Source: an uncultured Bacteroidota bacterium
GTDB lineage: Bacteria; Bacteroidota; Bacteroidia; Flavobacteriales; Flavobacteriaceae
Length of the DNA: 64,000 bases
Assembly: GCA_902606525.1 (NCBI GenBank)
Contig: CACLGW010000004.1
Coordinates: 1-64,000, forward strand
Direction: 5' to 3'
Below are positions 26,418-36,934 of the stretch, in pieces; positions within the stretch are counted from its first letter, which is position 1; each line of letters begins with the position of its first letter. A program made the translations under genes and the position numbers. Below the pieces are notes generated by a model, which was not told the origin of the DNA, did no database searches, and saw nothing but the letters and a program-made list of their open reading frames with translations.

Positions 26418-28643
26418 TTGAAAAAATATATTTATTTAATAATAGGACTGAACCTTATGCAACTCCTTGCACAAGAGAATCTTGAGGGGATGATAGTTGC
26501 TAAGGACGGTAATCAAACCATTCCATTAATTGGTGCAAATGTCTTTTGGCTAAATTCACAAAAGGGAACTATAACAAATGAAGAAGGGAAATTTTCTCTT
26601 CCCTATTTAGGTCCTAAAGAACGAATTATAATTAGTTATATTGGCTTTAAATCAGATACGCTTAGTATAAAAGAAAATCGTTTTTTAATTCATTTTTTGG
26701 ATGAAACTAATATCGAATCTTTAAATGAAGTAACACTTACTCAAAGGCAAAAAGCAATTCAAAAATCTTACTTTAAGGCGCAAAACATTATAAATGTCAA
26801 CACTGCCGAATTACTAAAAGCTGCATGTTGCAATCTTTCAGAAAGTTTTGAGACCAATCCATCAATAGATGTTAACTTTTCTGATGCGCTTACAGGAACT
26901 AAGCAAATTCGCATGTTGGGACTCACAAGTCCTTACTTGTTAATTACAGAAGAAAATGTTCCCATGGTCCGAGGAGCTTCTCAGGCTTACGGGTTGACGT
27001 TCACTCCTGGCACCTGGATCGAGAGTATTCAGATTACAAAAGGTGCAGGAAGTGTGGCCAATGGTTTCGAAAGTATTGCAGGTCAAATAAATACTGAAAT
27101 CAAAAAGCCTTTTTCAGATATTCCTTTGTTTTTTAATTTATTTACTTCAGCGAATGGTCGCCGAGAAGGAAATTTGCAGGGGAATTGGAAAATTAATAAC
27201 AAATGGAGTAGTGGTTTATTTTTTCATGGAAATCTTAGGACACAAGAGATTGATGGAAATGGGGATACTTTTTTAGATGTTCCAATTTCCCAGCAAACTA
27301 ATATATTAAATCGTTGGCAATATATAGATGCTGAAAAAGGCTGGGTTGGTTTCGCAACGATTCGTTTGATGCAAGACGAAAAACAATTAGGGGCTTTGGG
27401 TTTTAATCTTCAAGAGGTTACCAATCAAAATCTTTGGGGGAGTGAGATAAATTCAAATAGGATTGACGCTTCATTAAAAATTGGATATGTTTTCCCAGAA
27501 TTACCTTATCAGAGCTTTGGTTTTCAATCAGCCTTCAGTAATCATATACAAGATTCATTTTATGGTTTTAGAATTTACGATATTGATCATGAAAGTCTAT
27601 ATACTAATCTATTATTTAACTCTATTATTGGAAATACCAATAATAAATTTAAATTAGGAATAAACTTTTCGTATGACAGCTATTCAGAAATTGTAGATAC
27701 TTTTTACTTTAATAGAATTGATCGTTCTTTAGGAAGTTTTTTTGAGTACAGTTATGACAGTTTGGAAAACTTTTCCTTTGTAGCTGGGATTCGAATAGAT
27801 ATTCATAATCATTTGGGAACTTTTCTTACACCACGTTTAAATCTTAGATATTCACCTAAGGAAAATACCATCATTCGATTTTCAGTTGGTAGCGGACGAA
27901 AAGCAGCTAATATTTTTGCAGAAAATCAAAGCCTTTTTGGAACCAACCGTCAGATCAACATCTATAAAAACGGGGGATCTATTTATAGTTTAAATCCTGA
28001 AAAGGCATGGAATTATGGTGCAAGTATACGCCAGATTTTTAATCTTTTTGGAAGAGGCGGAGACATTACTGCGGATTATTATATTACTAATTTCATAGAC
28101 CAAGTGGTAGTAGATTGGGAAAAGGAAGGTCAAATTTCGTTTTATAATTTGGAGGGTGTAAGTCGTGCAAATAGTTTTCAACTTTCAATTGATTACAATC
28201 CTTTAAAAGCAATTAATCTTCGTTTTGCATATAAAAATTATGATGTTCAAACTACTTACAATTCAGGACTTTCACAACGACCTTTACAGCCACAAAACAG
28301 ATTTTTTGCAAATTTAGCATGGGAATCAGTCCGAAATGTTAAGCTAGGTCAGTGGCGTTGGGATTTGACTTATCATGCTTTAGGAAAACAGCGTTTGGTT
28401 AATACTCAAAGAGATATAGTTGGCAGTTATGCTTCAGCATATGGTTTGTGGAATACTCAATTAACTCGAGCTTTTACGGGCTCTTTTGAGCTATATGCAG
28501 GTGTTGAAAATCTTGGAGATTACAAACAGTTAAATCCTATTATAGGGTCAGAAGATCCTTTTGGGATCAATTTTGATACTGCACAGATCTATGCTCCCAT
28601 TTTCGGAAGAATGCTTTATGCTGGTTTACGTTGGAATTTATAA
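26418..28643 (+). CDS. TonB-dependent outer-membrane receptor, metal-cluster associated
   Basis: 741 residues read from a TTG; this start is needed to complete the signal peptide (MKKYIYLIIGLNLMQLLAQ). A carboxypeptidase-like regulatory domain (about 21-95, GANVFWLNSQKGTITNEEGK) precedes a plug domain and a 22-strand-type barrel ending in an aromatic residue motif (AGLRWNL). A conserved-looking segment KAACCNLSESFETNPSI (135-150) puts two vicinal cysteines at 137-138 before the plug. TonB receptors pull substrates across the outer membrane; flanking HMA genes suggest copper or another soft metal, perhaps as a complex. Confidence 0.9.
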   Translation: MKKYIYLIIGLNLMQLLAQENLEGMIVAKDGNQTIPLIGANVFWLNSQKGTITNEEGKFSLPYLGPKERIIISYIGFKSDTLSIKENRFLIHFLDETNIESLNEVTLTQRQKAIQKSYFKAQNIINVNTAELLKAACCNLSESFETNPSIDVNFSDALTGTKQIRMLGLTSPYLLITEENVPMVRGASQAYGLTFTPGTWIESIQITKGAGSVANGFESIAGQINTEIKKPFSDIPLFFNLFTSANGRREGNLQGNWKINNKWSSGLFFHGNLRTQEIDGNGDTFLDVPISQQTNILNRWQYIDAEKGWVGFATIRLMQDEKQLGALGFNLQEVTNQNLWGSEINSNRIDASLKIGYVFPELPYQSFGFQSAFSNHIQDSFYGFRIYDIDHESLYTNLLFNSIIGNTNNKFKLGINFSYDSYSEIVDTFYFNRIDRSLGSFFEYSYDSLENFSFVAGIRIDIHNHLGTFLTPRLNLRYSPKENTIIRFSVGSGRKAANIFAENQSLFGTNRQINIYKNGGSIYSLNPEKAWNYGASIRQIFNLFGRGGDITADYYITNFIDQVVVDWEKEGQISFYNLEGVSRANSFQLSIDYNPLKAINLRFAYKNYDVQTTYNSGLSQRPLQPQNRFFANLAWESVRNVKLGQWRWDLTYHALGKQRLVNTQRDIVGSYASAYGLWNTQLTRAFTGSFELYAGVENLGDYKQLNPIIGSEDPFGINFDTAQIYAPIFGRMLYAGLRWNL

Positions 28644-28665
28644 TTATCTTTAATCTAAAAATTTT

Positions 28666-29001
28666 ATGAAACCTTTCTACCTGATATTTTTTTTAATTGT
28701 ACCATTAGCAATTAGCGCTCAAAATAAAAAGAATGAAAAAGCTAGCTTTGAAGTAATTGGAAACTGTGAAATTTGTAAAAAGCGTATTGAAAAAGCTGCT
28801 TTATCAAAACAAGGTGTTAAGTACGCTAATTGGGATATTCCCTCAAATCTAATTTCTGTAATCTATAATTCTAAAAAAATTTCTTTAAAAAATGTGCAAG
28901 CTGCGATAGCATCTGTTGGGCATGACACTCCTATGTTTAAAGCTCTTGATTCTGTTTATAAAGAACTTCCAATGTGCTGTCTTTACAAACGGACTGATTA
29001 A
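28666..29001 (+). CDS. Exported heavy-metal-associated (HMA) domain protein
   Basis: 111 residues. A signal peptide (about 1-19, ending ISAQ) precedes one HMA domain whose metal motif is CEIC (C34, C37) in GNCEICKKRIEKAAL. Near the C-terminus is a second cysteine pair, CC at 104-105. It should act in the periplasm as a metal chaperone or sink, possibly taking metal from the TonB receptor encoded 22 bases upstream. Last gene of the cluster, closed by a strong terminator. Confidence 0.85.
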   Translation: MKPFYLIFFLIVPLAISAQNKKNEKASFEVIGNCEICKKRIEKAALSKQGVKYANWDIPSNLISVIYNSKKISLKNVQAAIASVGHDTPMFKALDSVYKELPMCCLYKRTD

Positions 29002-29003
29002 TT

Positions 29004-29033
29004 AAAAAAGGCTCCGAATTTGGAGCCTTTTTT
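29004..29033. terminator. Bidirectional intrinsic terminator between metal cluster and groEL
   Basis: A perfect 12-bp stem (AAAAAAGGCTCC with GGAGCCTTTTTT) and 6-base loop. Its A/T arms give a T-run in both directions, so it can end both the + strand metal operon and the - strand groEL transcript. Confidence 0.93.
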
Positions 29034-29046
29034 ATTATAAAAATTC

Positions 29047-30976
<1,930 letters not shown>

Positions 30977-30997
30977 AATATTTTTTTTTTTTTAGTT

Positions 30998-31013
30998 TCA
31001 GAAATTATGCCAA
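30998..31013 (-). promoter_or_regulatory. Sigma54-like promoter upstream of groES
   Basis: On the minus strand the sequence TTGGCATAATTTCTGA fits the -24 element (TTGGCA) of the sigma54 consensus. Ten bases after the GG is GA rather than the canonical GC. Transcription would start near 30986, about 10 bases before the ATG. A sigma54 activator is encoded in the same gene series at 32632-33900. Confidence 0.4.
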
Positions 31014-31024
31014 GACTTTAAAAA

Positions 31025-31058
31025 TGTCATTTTGATACCAAAAAATGTCAGCCTGTCA
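31025..31058. repeat. Three TGTCA direct repeats upstream of groES
   Basis: TGTCA occurs on the + strand at 31025-31029, 31046-31050 and 31054-31058. The first two start 21 bases apart, two helical turns; the last two are separated by 3 bases. The same half-site forms an inverted repeat upstream of miaB at 35431. They could be binding sites for an activator or heat-shock regulator. Confidence 0.45.
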
Positions 31059-31079
31059 GTAAACACTATTTAGAAAAAG

Positions 31080-31427
31080 TTAATTTTCTATCTCAGGTAT
31101 TTCAGGTATCTCCTCAACACTCTGTTCAAGTGTTTCTGGAATAGTTTGTTCAATTGAACTATTTTCAATAAGCTTTGAATCCAGAGAACTCTCACCTGAA
31201 GATAATGTTAAATTCGAGATCAAAATTAAAGCAAGTAACATTGTTGCTAAAATCCATGTACTTCGATCTAAAAAATCTGACGTTTTTTGAACTCCACCAA
31301 CTTGTTGTGTTCCTCCACCAAATGAAGAAGAAAGTCCCCCTCCTTTTGGATTTTGAACCATCACAACGAGCACTAGTAAGAAACATACTAAAACTATAAG
31401 TGATATGAATATTGAAAATGTACTCAT
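31080..31427 (-). CDS. secG: Preprotein translocase subunit SecG
   Basis: 115 residues with two membrane helices (about 5-25 and 55-75) and the SecG motif VMVQNPKGGGLSSSFGGG between them. An acidic, proline-rich C-terminal tail (EEIPEIPEIEN) extends the protein, as in other Bacteroidota. It assists SecYE translocation. Its start lies one base after the stop of the TPR gene. Confidence 0.95.
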   Translation of the reverse strand: MSTFSIFISLIVLVCFLLVLVVMVQNPKGGGLSSSFGGGTQQVGGVQKTSDFLDRSTWILATMLLALILISNLTLSSGESSLDSKLIENSSIEQTIPETLEQSVEEIPEIPEIEN

Positions 31428-31428
31428 T

Positions 31429-32133
31429 TTAATTATTTTTTAGTTTTTGCATTTTTTTAATCTTTTTTATTTGGTCTGCAAAGAAACTATTTTTTTCTGG
31501 ATATTTCAAGCCTAATATTTGAAAGGCTTCAAGTGCTTTGCCGTATTTTTTTTGCTTGACGAAAACTTTCGCTAAAGTTTCTGTCATTAATTCATCAGTT
31601 GCTGTCCAGCTTTTTTCACTTAGGTCTTCATTTATATTATAATCTTTATCTGGCATAATTTTCTTTTGATTAGCTAAGAAGGAATCAATCAACTTGAATT
31701 TGTCAGTAATTTTATATTCCTTTTTTGGACTTTTATTTACTCTAAGATAGCTTACCCATTCTGAAAAACTTAACGAATTAGGCAATTCATATTTCTTTTT
31801 TCCAGAATAAGATTTTTCCTGATTTCCATTAGTTTTTGTATGACCCTGCACTACTTTAATATCATTTTTTTCACCTTCTTTTATACTAGTAAAAGGTGTT
31901 TCAATAAATTCATATAAAAGTTTTCTATTATGTGTAGCAATTGCAGTGTGAGAAAGGGTTTTATCAAAATTTTCAGGATCTAATTGTTGGATAGCTTTAA
32001 GATAGTAAGCTTGAATTATGTGGAAATTAGGGTAATGTTCTTTAAGTTCCTTTAAAATATAAAATTGCTCCTCATTTTTAGGATCAAACTGATCTAATAA
32101 GTTTATTAATGAATGGGGGTCATTTATTACCAT
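31429..32133 (-). CDS. Uncharacterised protein with C-terminal TPR-like repeat
   Basis: 234 residues, hydrophilic, no signal peptide. The last 45 residues (ATDELMTETLAKVFVKQKKY then GKALEAFQILGLKYPEKNSF) form a TPR-like helical hairpin. The middle is Lys/Glu-rich and low in recognisable motifs. It overlaps the lptE stop by 7 bases and abuts secG. Its place in the lptE-secG series is typical of flavobacteria; function unknown, possibly a cytoplasmic scaffold. Confidence 0.75.
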   Translation of the reverse strand: MVINDPHSLINLLDQFDPKNEEQFYILKELKEHYPNFHIIQAYYLKAIQQLDPENFDKTLSHTAIATHNRKLLYEFIETPFTSIKEGEKNDIKVVQGHTKTNGNQEKSYSGKKKYELPNSLSFSEWVSYLRVNKSPKKEYKITDKFKLIDSFLANQKKIMPDKDYNINEDLSEKSWTATDELMTETLAKVFVKQKKYGKALEAFQILGLKYPEKNSFFADQIKKIKKMQKLKNN

Positions 32134-32660
32134 TTTGCTAATGTATCATTAAAAATATCCTGTGTAATTCGATCAAAAATTTCTTTATGCGCAGAATCAA
32201 TGACGTCATAGACCTGTAATTCAGCAGGGAAATCATAAAAGAATGAATACACCTTTTTGAAGTTTTCTTCTTCATTTTTTGTATTAAAGAATCTAAAATC
32301 AACCGACATCTGCAATCGGTTTTGCGCTGCAGTTATTTCTGCAGTGGCTGACATTGGAGTAACACTATATTTGGTTATCTCTCCTTCGTAAATTAATTCA
32401 CCGTTTTCGCTAACTAGGTTTAAAGGAGATTGATTAATGATAATATCTTGAAGAGCATTTGTAAAGTCATTATCTAAACCGGGTTCAACAATAGATCCTG
32501 GACGGTTCCCTGCTAGATTTTCAAAAAAATTTACTTGAAAAGAAGTCACCCCAGCAGGTATGGAGGCACCTGTAAAGGAATAAATACCACAACTATTAAG
32601 TGTAATTACAAAGAAAAAAAACCAAAGTATTTTATTTAGAGTCAATATCATTGAGATCAA
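32127..32660 (-). CDS. lptE: LPS-assembly lipoprotein LptE family
   Basis: 177 residues. A lipoprotein signal ends in the lipobox-like LNSC (Cys near 24), then GIYSFTGASIPAG, a pattern typical of Bacteroidota LptE. LptE plugs the LptD barrel in the outer membrane for LPS insertion. The start overlaps the activator gene by 29 bases (20 if M4 is used), suggesting translational coupling. LptC, another part of the pathway, is at 1073. Confidence 0.85.
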   Translation of the reverse strand: MISMILTLNKILWFFFFVITLNSCGIYSFTGASIPAGVTSFQVNFFENLAGNRPGSIVEPGLDNDFTNALQDIIINQSPLNLVSENGELIYEGEITKYSVTPMSATAEITAAQNRLQMSVDFRFFNTKNEEENFKKVYSFFYDFPAELQVYDVIDSAHKEIFDRITQDIFNDTLAKW

Positions 32661-33900
32661 ATTGTTTGATTTTTCGGTAAAGAGTTCGTTCTGAAATTCC
32701 CAATTCCTTTGCAGCGAATTTACGTTTTCCTTTACTTCTAATTAAGGCCTGTGTAATCATTTCTAGTTCTTTTTCGTGTAATGATAGGGGTTCTTCTTCT
32801 TCAATAGTCTCAGCATAAGTATATTTATCGTCAGTATTAGTCGATGGAACTTTAGGTGCATCAGAATCAAGAGAGACTTGATCAATGCTTGAGTTTTCAT
32901 CAGAGAGTGATTCTTTACCATATATTTTTTCAATCAAACTCTGATTTTTTTCATTTACTTGACTTTCAGAATCGTTTTTTATTAAATCCAAGGTTAGCTT
33001 TTTCAAATCATTTAAGTCTCCCTTCATATCAAAAAGTACCTTATAGAGTATTTCTCTTTCAGAAGAAAAATCACTTTTCCCTTCCTTTCTATTTATTAAA
33101 GCTGGGAGCTGTGACTTACGGTCTGGAAGATATGGTCGGATTCTAGCAGCATTAATTTGACGTTCTTTCTCTAATACTGAAATTTGCTCTGCAACGTTGC
33201 GTAATTGCCTAATATTTCCACCCCAAAGATAATCAGTCATTAGCGCTTTGGCATGTTCATCTAGCTGAATAGGAGGCATATGGTACTTTTGAGCAAAGTC
33301 AGAAGCAAATTTTCTGAAAAGTAAAACAATATCTTCTTTTCTTTCTCTGAGAGGGGGAAGAGCTATCTCAACTGTACTTAAGCGATAATATAAATCCTCT
33401 CTAAACTTTCCTTTTTCAATAGCATCTGTAATATTAACATTTGTGGCAGCTACAATACGAACATTTGTTTTTTGAACTTTTGAAGATCCTACTTTGATAA
33501 AATCTCCACTTTCCAGTACTCTTAATAAGCGTACTTGGGTTTGTAACGGTAATTCCCCAACTTCATCTAAAAAAATAGTTCCTCCATCCGCAACTTCAAA
33601 ATAACCTGCACGTGTCTGAGAGGCACCAGTAAAAGCCCCTTTTTCATGTCCAAAGAGCTCACTATCAATGGTTCCCTCGGGGATAGCACCACAATTGACA
33701 GCAATATATTTATTATGCTTTCTATGAGAATATTGATGAATAATTTTAGGAATGCTTTCTTTTCCTACTCCACTTTCTCCAATAACTAAGACGGAAATAT
33801 CAGTATTCGAAACCCGAAGACTTTTTTCTAACGATCGGTTAAGGCCTAAATTATTCCCTATAATTCCAAAACGCTGTTTTACACTCTGTAATGAATCCAT
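32632..33900 (-). CDS. Sigma54-dependent transcriptional activator lacking a sensory domain
   Basis: 422 residues. The AAA+ domain begins almost at the N-terminus: Walker A GESGVGKE (41-48), the sigma54-contacting GAFTGA (88-93) and Walker B GTIFLDEVGE (107-116). A Fis-type helix-turn-helix (AAKELGISERTLYRKIKQF) ends the protein, after a long charged linker (about 280-390). There is no receiver, GAF or PAS domain, so activity must be controlled by a partner or by its level, as in PspF. The stop of miaB lies 3 bases upstream. Confidence 0.92.
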   Translation of the reverse strand: MDSLQSVKQRFGIIGNNLGLNRSLEKSLRVSNTDISVLVIGESGVGKESIPKIIHQYSHRKHNKYIAVNCGAIPEGTIDSELFGHEKGAFTGASQTRAGYFEVADGGTIFLDEVGELPLQTQVRLLRVLESGDFIKVGSSKVQKTNVRIVAATNVNITDAIEKGKFREDLYYRLSTVEIALPPLRERKEDIVLLFRKFASDFAQKYHMPPIQLDEHAKALMTDYLWGGNIRQLRNVAEQISVLEKERQINAARIRPYLPDRKSQLPALINRKEGKSDFSSEREILYKVLFDMKGDLNDLKKLTLDLIKNDSESQVNEKNQSLIEKIYGKESLSDENSSIDQVSLDSDAPKVPSTNTDDKYTYAETIEEEEPLSLHEKELEMITQALIRSKGKRKFAAKELGISERTLYRKIKQFDLNDIDSK

Positions 33901-33903
33901 TAT

Positions 33904-35373
33904 TTATATACTATTTGAAAGTTGAATTGCATTTCCAATAAGAGTTGCTGAGGTACAACTTGTTATTTTAACATCTACAAAATCTCCAACTTGGTAGTTT
34001 TTTTTAGGAAAAACGGCTACAGTATTTTGAGTAGTCCTCCCACTCCAATGATTTTCCGAGCGCTTTGAGGATTTTTCAATTAAAACACAAACTGTTTTTC
34101 CAATAAATTTTTTAGTTCTATAACCACTATGAACTTTTTGTTTTTCAATGATTTCTATTAAACGCCTCTTTTTTAGACTTTCAGGGACATCGTCTTCAAT
34201 TTTCCTTGCAGCAAGTGTTCCAGGGCGTTCAGAGTAGGCAAACATAAAACCAAAGTCATATTTTACAAAATCCATTAACTCTAAAGTATCTTGATGATCT
34301 TGATCAGTCTCACTTGGGAAACCTACAATCATATCGTGAGATATTCCACAGTCAGGAATTATCGTCCTAATATTATTAATAAGTTGAAAATATTCTTCTC
34401 TAGAGTGCTGACGATTCATTTTCTTAAGAATCGCATTGCTTCCTGATTGAACAGGTAAGTGAATATATTTACAAATATTATTGTATTTGGCCATAACTCT
34501 TAAAACATTCACAGACATATCCTGAGGGTTTGAGGTTGAAAAACGAATTCTTACTTTTGGATGAGATTTAGCAACTAAATCTAGAAGGTTTTCAAAACGT
34601 AAAGCTGTTCTTTTTTGTAACTCTGAGGCTTTATCAAAGTCTTTTTTTAAACCACCACCATACCAAAGGTAGCTATCTACATTTTGCCCAAGAAGGGTGA
34701 TTTCTTTATAACCTTTTGATACTAAGTCTACGATTTCATTTAAAATACTTTTAGGGTCTCGACTTCGCTCTCTACCACGAGTAAAAGGTACTACACAAAA
34801 TGTGCACATGTTATCACACCCCCTTGTGATTGAAACAAAAGCAGAGACCCCATTTGAATTTAATCTAACAGGAGAAATATCTCCATAGGTTTCATGTTTT
34901 GATAAAAGAACATTTACTGCTTCGTTTGCATTTGCAACCTCTTTTAGTAGGTTTGGGATATCTTTGTATGCATCTGGCCCTACTACTAGGTCAACAATTT
35001 TTTCTTCCTCTAGAAACTTATGCTTTAATCGTTCTGCCATGCATCCAAGAACTCCAACGGTCATATTAGATTTTTGATTTTTTTTGGAGTTAAAGTATTC
35101 AAGTCTTTTACGAACAGTTTGTTCTGCTTTTTCTCTTATAGAACATGTGTTAAGAAGTATTAATGAGGCTTTATCAAAATCTTCGGTTATTGTATAACCT
35201 TCCTTTAAAAGTATTGAAGCAACTATCTCACTGTCGGCAAAATTCATCTGACAGCCATAACTTTCTATGTAGGCTTTTTTGGAAACTCTACTAAAGTTTG
35301 GTGAACATTGACTTAATTTAACGATCTGCGTTAAAGGGTCTTTTTCTAAAGACTGTAATTCCTTTACTGGCAT
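33904..35373 (-). CDS. miaB: tRNA-2-methylthio-N6-isopentenyladenosine synthase MiaB
   Basis: 489 residues. The methylthiotransferase N-terminal domain has ESYGCQMNFADSE, LLNTCSIREKAEQ and VGVLGCMAERL, supplying three cluster cysteines. The radical SAM motif is CDNMCTFC within SITRGCDNMCTFCVVPFTRG, and a TRAM domain closes the protein. MiaB adds the methylthio group at A37 of tRNAs. First gene of the series running to groL. Confidence 0.97.
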   Translation of the reverse strand: MPVKELQSLEKDPLTQIVKLSQCSPNFSRVSKKAYIESYGCQMNFADSEIVASILLKEGYTITEDFDKASLILLNTCSIREKAEQTVRKRLEYFNSKKNQKSNMTVGVLGCMAERLKHKFLEEEKIVDLVVGPDAYKDIPNLLKEVANANEAVNVLLSKHETYGDISPVRLNSNGVSAFVSITRGCDNMCTFCVVPFTRGRERSRDPKSILNEIVDLVSKGYKEITLLGQNVDSYLWYGGGLKKDFDKASELQKRTALRFENLLDLVAKSHPKVRIRFSTSNPQDMSVNVLRVMAKYNNICKYIHLPVQSGSNAILKKMNRQHSREEYFQLINNIRTIIPDCGISHDMIVGFPSETDQDHQDTLELMDFVKYDFGFMFAYSERPGTLAARKIEDDVPESLKKRRLIEIIEKQKVHSGYRTKKFIGKTVCVLIEKSSKRSENHWSGRTTQNTVAVFPKKNYQVGDFVDVKITSCTSATLIGNAIQLSNSI

Positions 35374-35403
35374 AAAATTTTAAACGTCTTAGCTTTTATA
35401 ATA

Positions 35404-35411
35404 CAAAATTA
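35404..35411 (-). promoter_or_regulatory. Candidate -7 box for the miaB operon
   Basis: On the minus strand the bases read TAATTTTG, an exact TAnnTTTG match, 30 bases before the miaB ATG. The TGACA palindrome at 35431-35443 begins 19 bases upstream, where the -33 element would lie. Confidence 0.5.
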
Positions 35412-35430
35412 AAAAAAAACAGAAAAATAT

Positions 35431-35443
35431 TGACATTTTGTCA
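35431..35443. promoter_or_regulatory. TGACA-TTT-TGTCA palindrome, candidate operator for miaB operon
   Basis: Perfect 5-bp arms with a 3-base centre. It overlaps the expected -33 position of the miaB promoter, which would suit repression or activator replacement of the -33 contact. The same half-site is repeated three times upstream of groES. Confidence 0.5.
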
Positions 35444-35511
35444 GGCATAAATTAAAATCAATTTTTTTAATAAACTACTTTTAAAATCCTTATTTAATTT
35501 AAATTATTGAT

Positions 35512-36918
35512 TTAAGATGATTCTAGAATAAGGTTAGTAAGCCTCATCCCAGTTTTTTTTATTGAACCGAACCCCCCTTTTATATCAATTAAATTATGAA
35601 TCCCCTTTCTCTTAATTATTGAAGCCGCGATCATACTTCGATACCCTCCTGCACAATGAATATAAAAATCAGCTTTTTTTGGGAAGGTTTCTATCTTTTC
35701 ATTTATAAAATCAAGAGGTGTATTTTGAGAATTAGGAATGTGTTCAGAAATAAATTCTTCAGGTTTTCTAACATCATAAATGTTTAGATCTTTTTTTTCG
35801 CTTATTTTTTTTAATTCTGTAGCATCTATAGCTTTTACCGAATCCGTAGACCGTCCGATTTTCTTCCAGGCCTCTATTCCTCCTTTTAAGTATCCAAGGC
35901 TATTATCAAAACCTACACGAGCGAGTCGCATTACTGTTTCTTCTTCTCTTCCATGCGGAGTAACTAATAGAATAGGTTGATTTACATCACCAATGATAGC
36001 GCCTACCCAAGGAGCAAAACTACCATCTATTCCTATAAAAATAGAATTAGGGATATGTTCCTTTGAAAAATCTTCTTGATGTCGAACGTCTATGATTATC
36101 GCATTTTTTTTATTTAAAAGCTTTTCAAATAAATTTGGGTCTAGAGCTTTGCTGCCTGATTTAACTACTTTATTAATATCTTCATAGCCGTTTTTATTCA
36201 TTTTGACGTTTAATGGAAAATATTGTGGTGGAGGGAGAAGGTTATCAGTTACCTCTTTAATAAAATCCTTTTTAGTCATATCATTACGCAGGGCATAATT
36301 AGTTTTTTTTTGTTCTCCTATAGTACCAACTGTTTCTTTACTGAGATTTTTACCGCAAGCAGAACCTGCTCCATGAGCTGGATAAATAATTACGTCGTCT
36401 GCAAGAGGCATAATTTTTTTTCTTAAACTTTCAAAGAGAATACCCGCTAGATCTTCTTGAGTAATATCTGCAGCTTTTTGAGCTAAATCAGGACGCCCCA
36501 CATCACCTAAGAATAAGGTATCACCACTAAAAATTGCAACATCTTTCTCTGAAGCATCGCGAAGCAAGTATGTTGTACTTTCCATAGTATGTCCAGGTGT
36601 GTGAAGTGCCGTAATAGTAATATCTCCAATTTTAAAAGTTTGATAATCTTTTGCAATTATAGCTTGAAAACCTGGATTTGCTTTAGGACCATAAACTATA
36701 GATGCGCCAGTTTCTTTTGCTAATGAAACATGACCACTTACAAAATCAGCATGAAAATGTGTCTCAAAGACATATTTGATTTTGGAATTATGAATTTTTG
36801 CTTTTTGAATGTATTTATTAATCTCACGTAAAGGATCAATAATAGCGGCTTCACCTTTACTAGAAATGTAATAAGAGCCTTGTGAAAGGCATTCAGTGTA
36901 GATTTGTTCGATTATCAT
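35512..36918 (-). CDS. Metallo-beta-lactamase fold/double rhodanese protein (persulfide dioxygenase-like)
   Basis: 468 residues. The N-terminal metallo-hydrolase domain has THFHADFVSGH (53-63), as in ETHE1/CstB persulfide dioxygenases. Two rhodanese domains follow. The first has TPHGREEE where the catalytic Cys loop should be, so it is probably inactive; the second has the loop HCAGGYRS with Cys422. Such fusions oxidise low-molecular persulfides to sulfite or thiosulfate. The SulP transporter gene ends 16 bases upstream, suggesting export or import of the sulfur oxyanion. Confidence 0.88.
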   Translation of the reverse strand: MIIEQIYTECLSQGSYYISSKGEAAIIDPLREINKYIQKAKIHNSKIKYVFETHFHADFVSGHVSLAKETGASIVYGPKANPGFQAIIAKDYQTFKIGDITITALHTPGHTMESTTYLLRDASEKDVAIFSGDTLFLGDVGRPDLAQKAADITQEDLAGILFESLRKKIMPLADDVIIYPAHGAGSACGKNLSKETVGTIGEQKKTNYALRNDMTKKDFIKEVTDNLLPPPQYFPLNVKMNKNGYEDINKVVKSGSKALDPNLFEKLLNKKNAIIIDVRHQEDFSKEHIPNSIFIGIDGSFAPWVGAIIGDVNQPILLVTPHGREEETVMRLARVGFDNSLGYLKGGIEAWKKIGRSTDSVKAIDATELKKISEKKDLNIYDVRKPEEFISEHIPNSQNTPLDFINEKIETFPKKADFYIHCAGGYRSMIAASIIKRKGIHNLIDIKGGFGSIKKTGMRLTNLILESS

Positions 36919-36934
36919 ATTTCAAATTTAATTT

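Noticed and set aside
36223-36426. Open frame antisense to the rhodanese fusion
   Set aside because: Lies wholly within a confidently coding gene and has no recognisable features.
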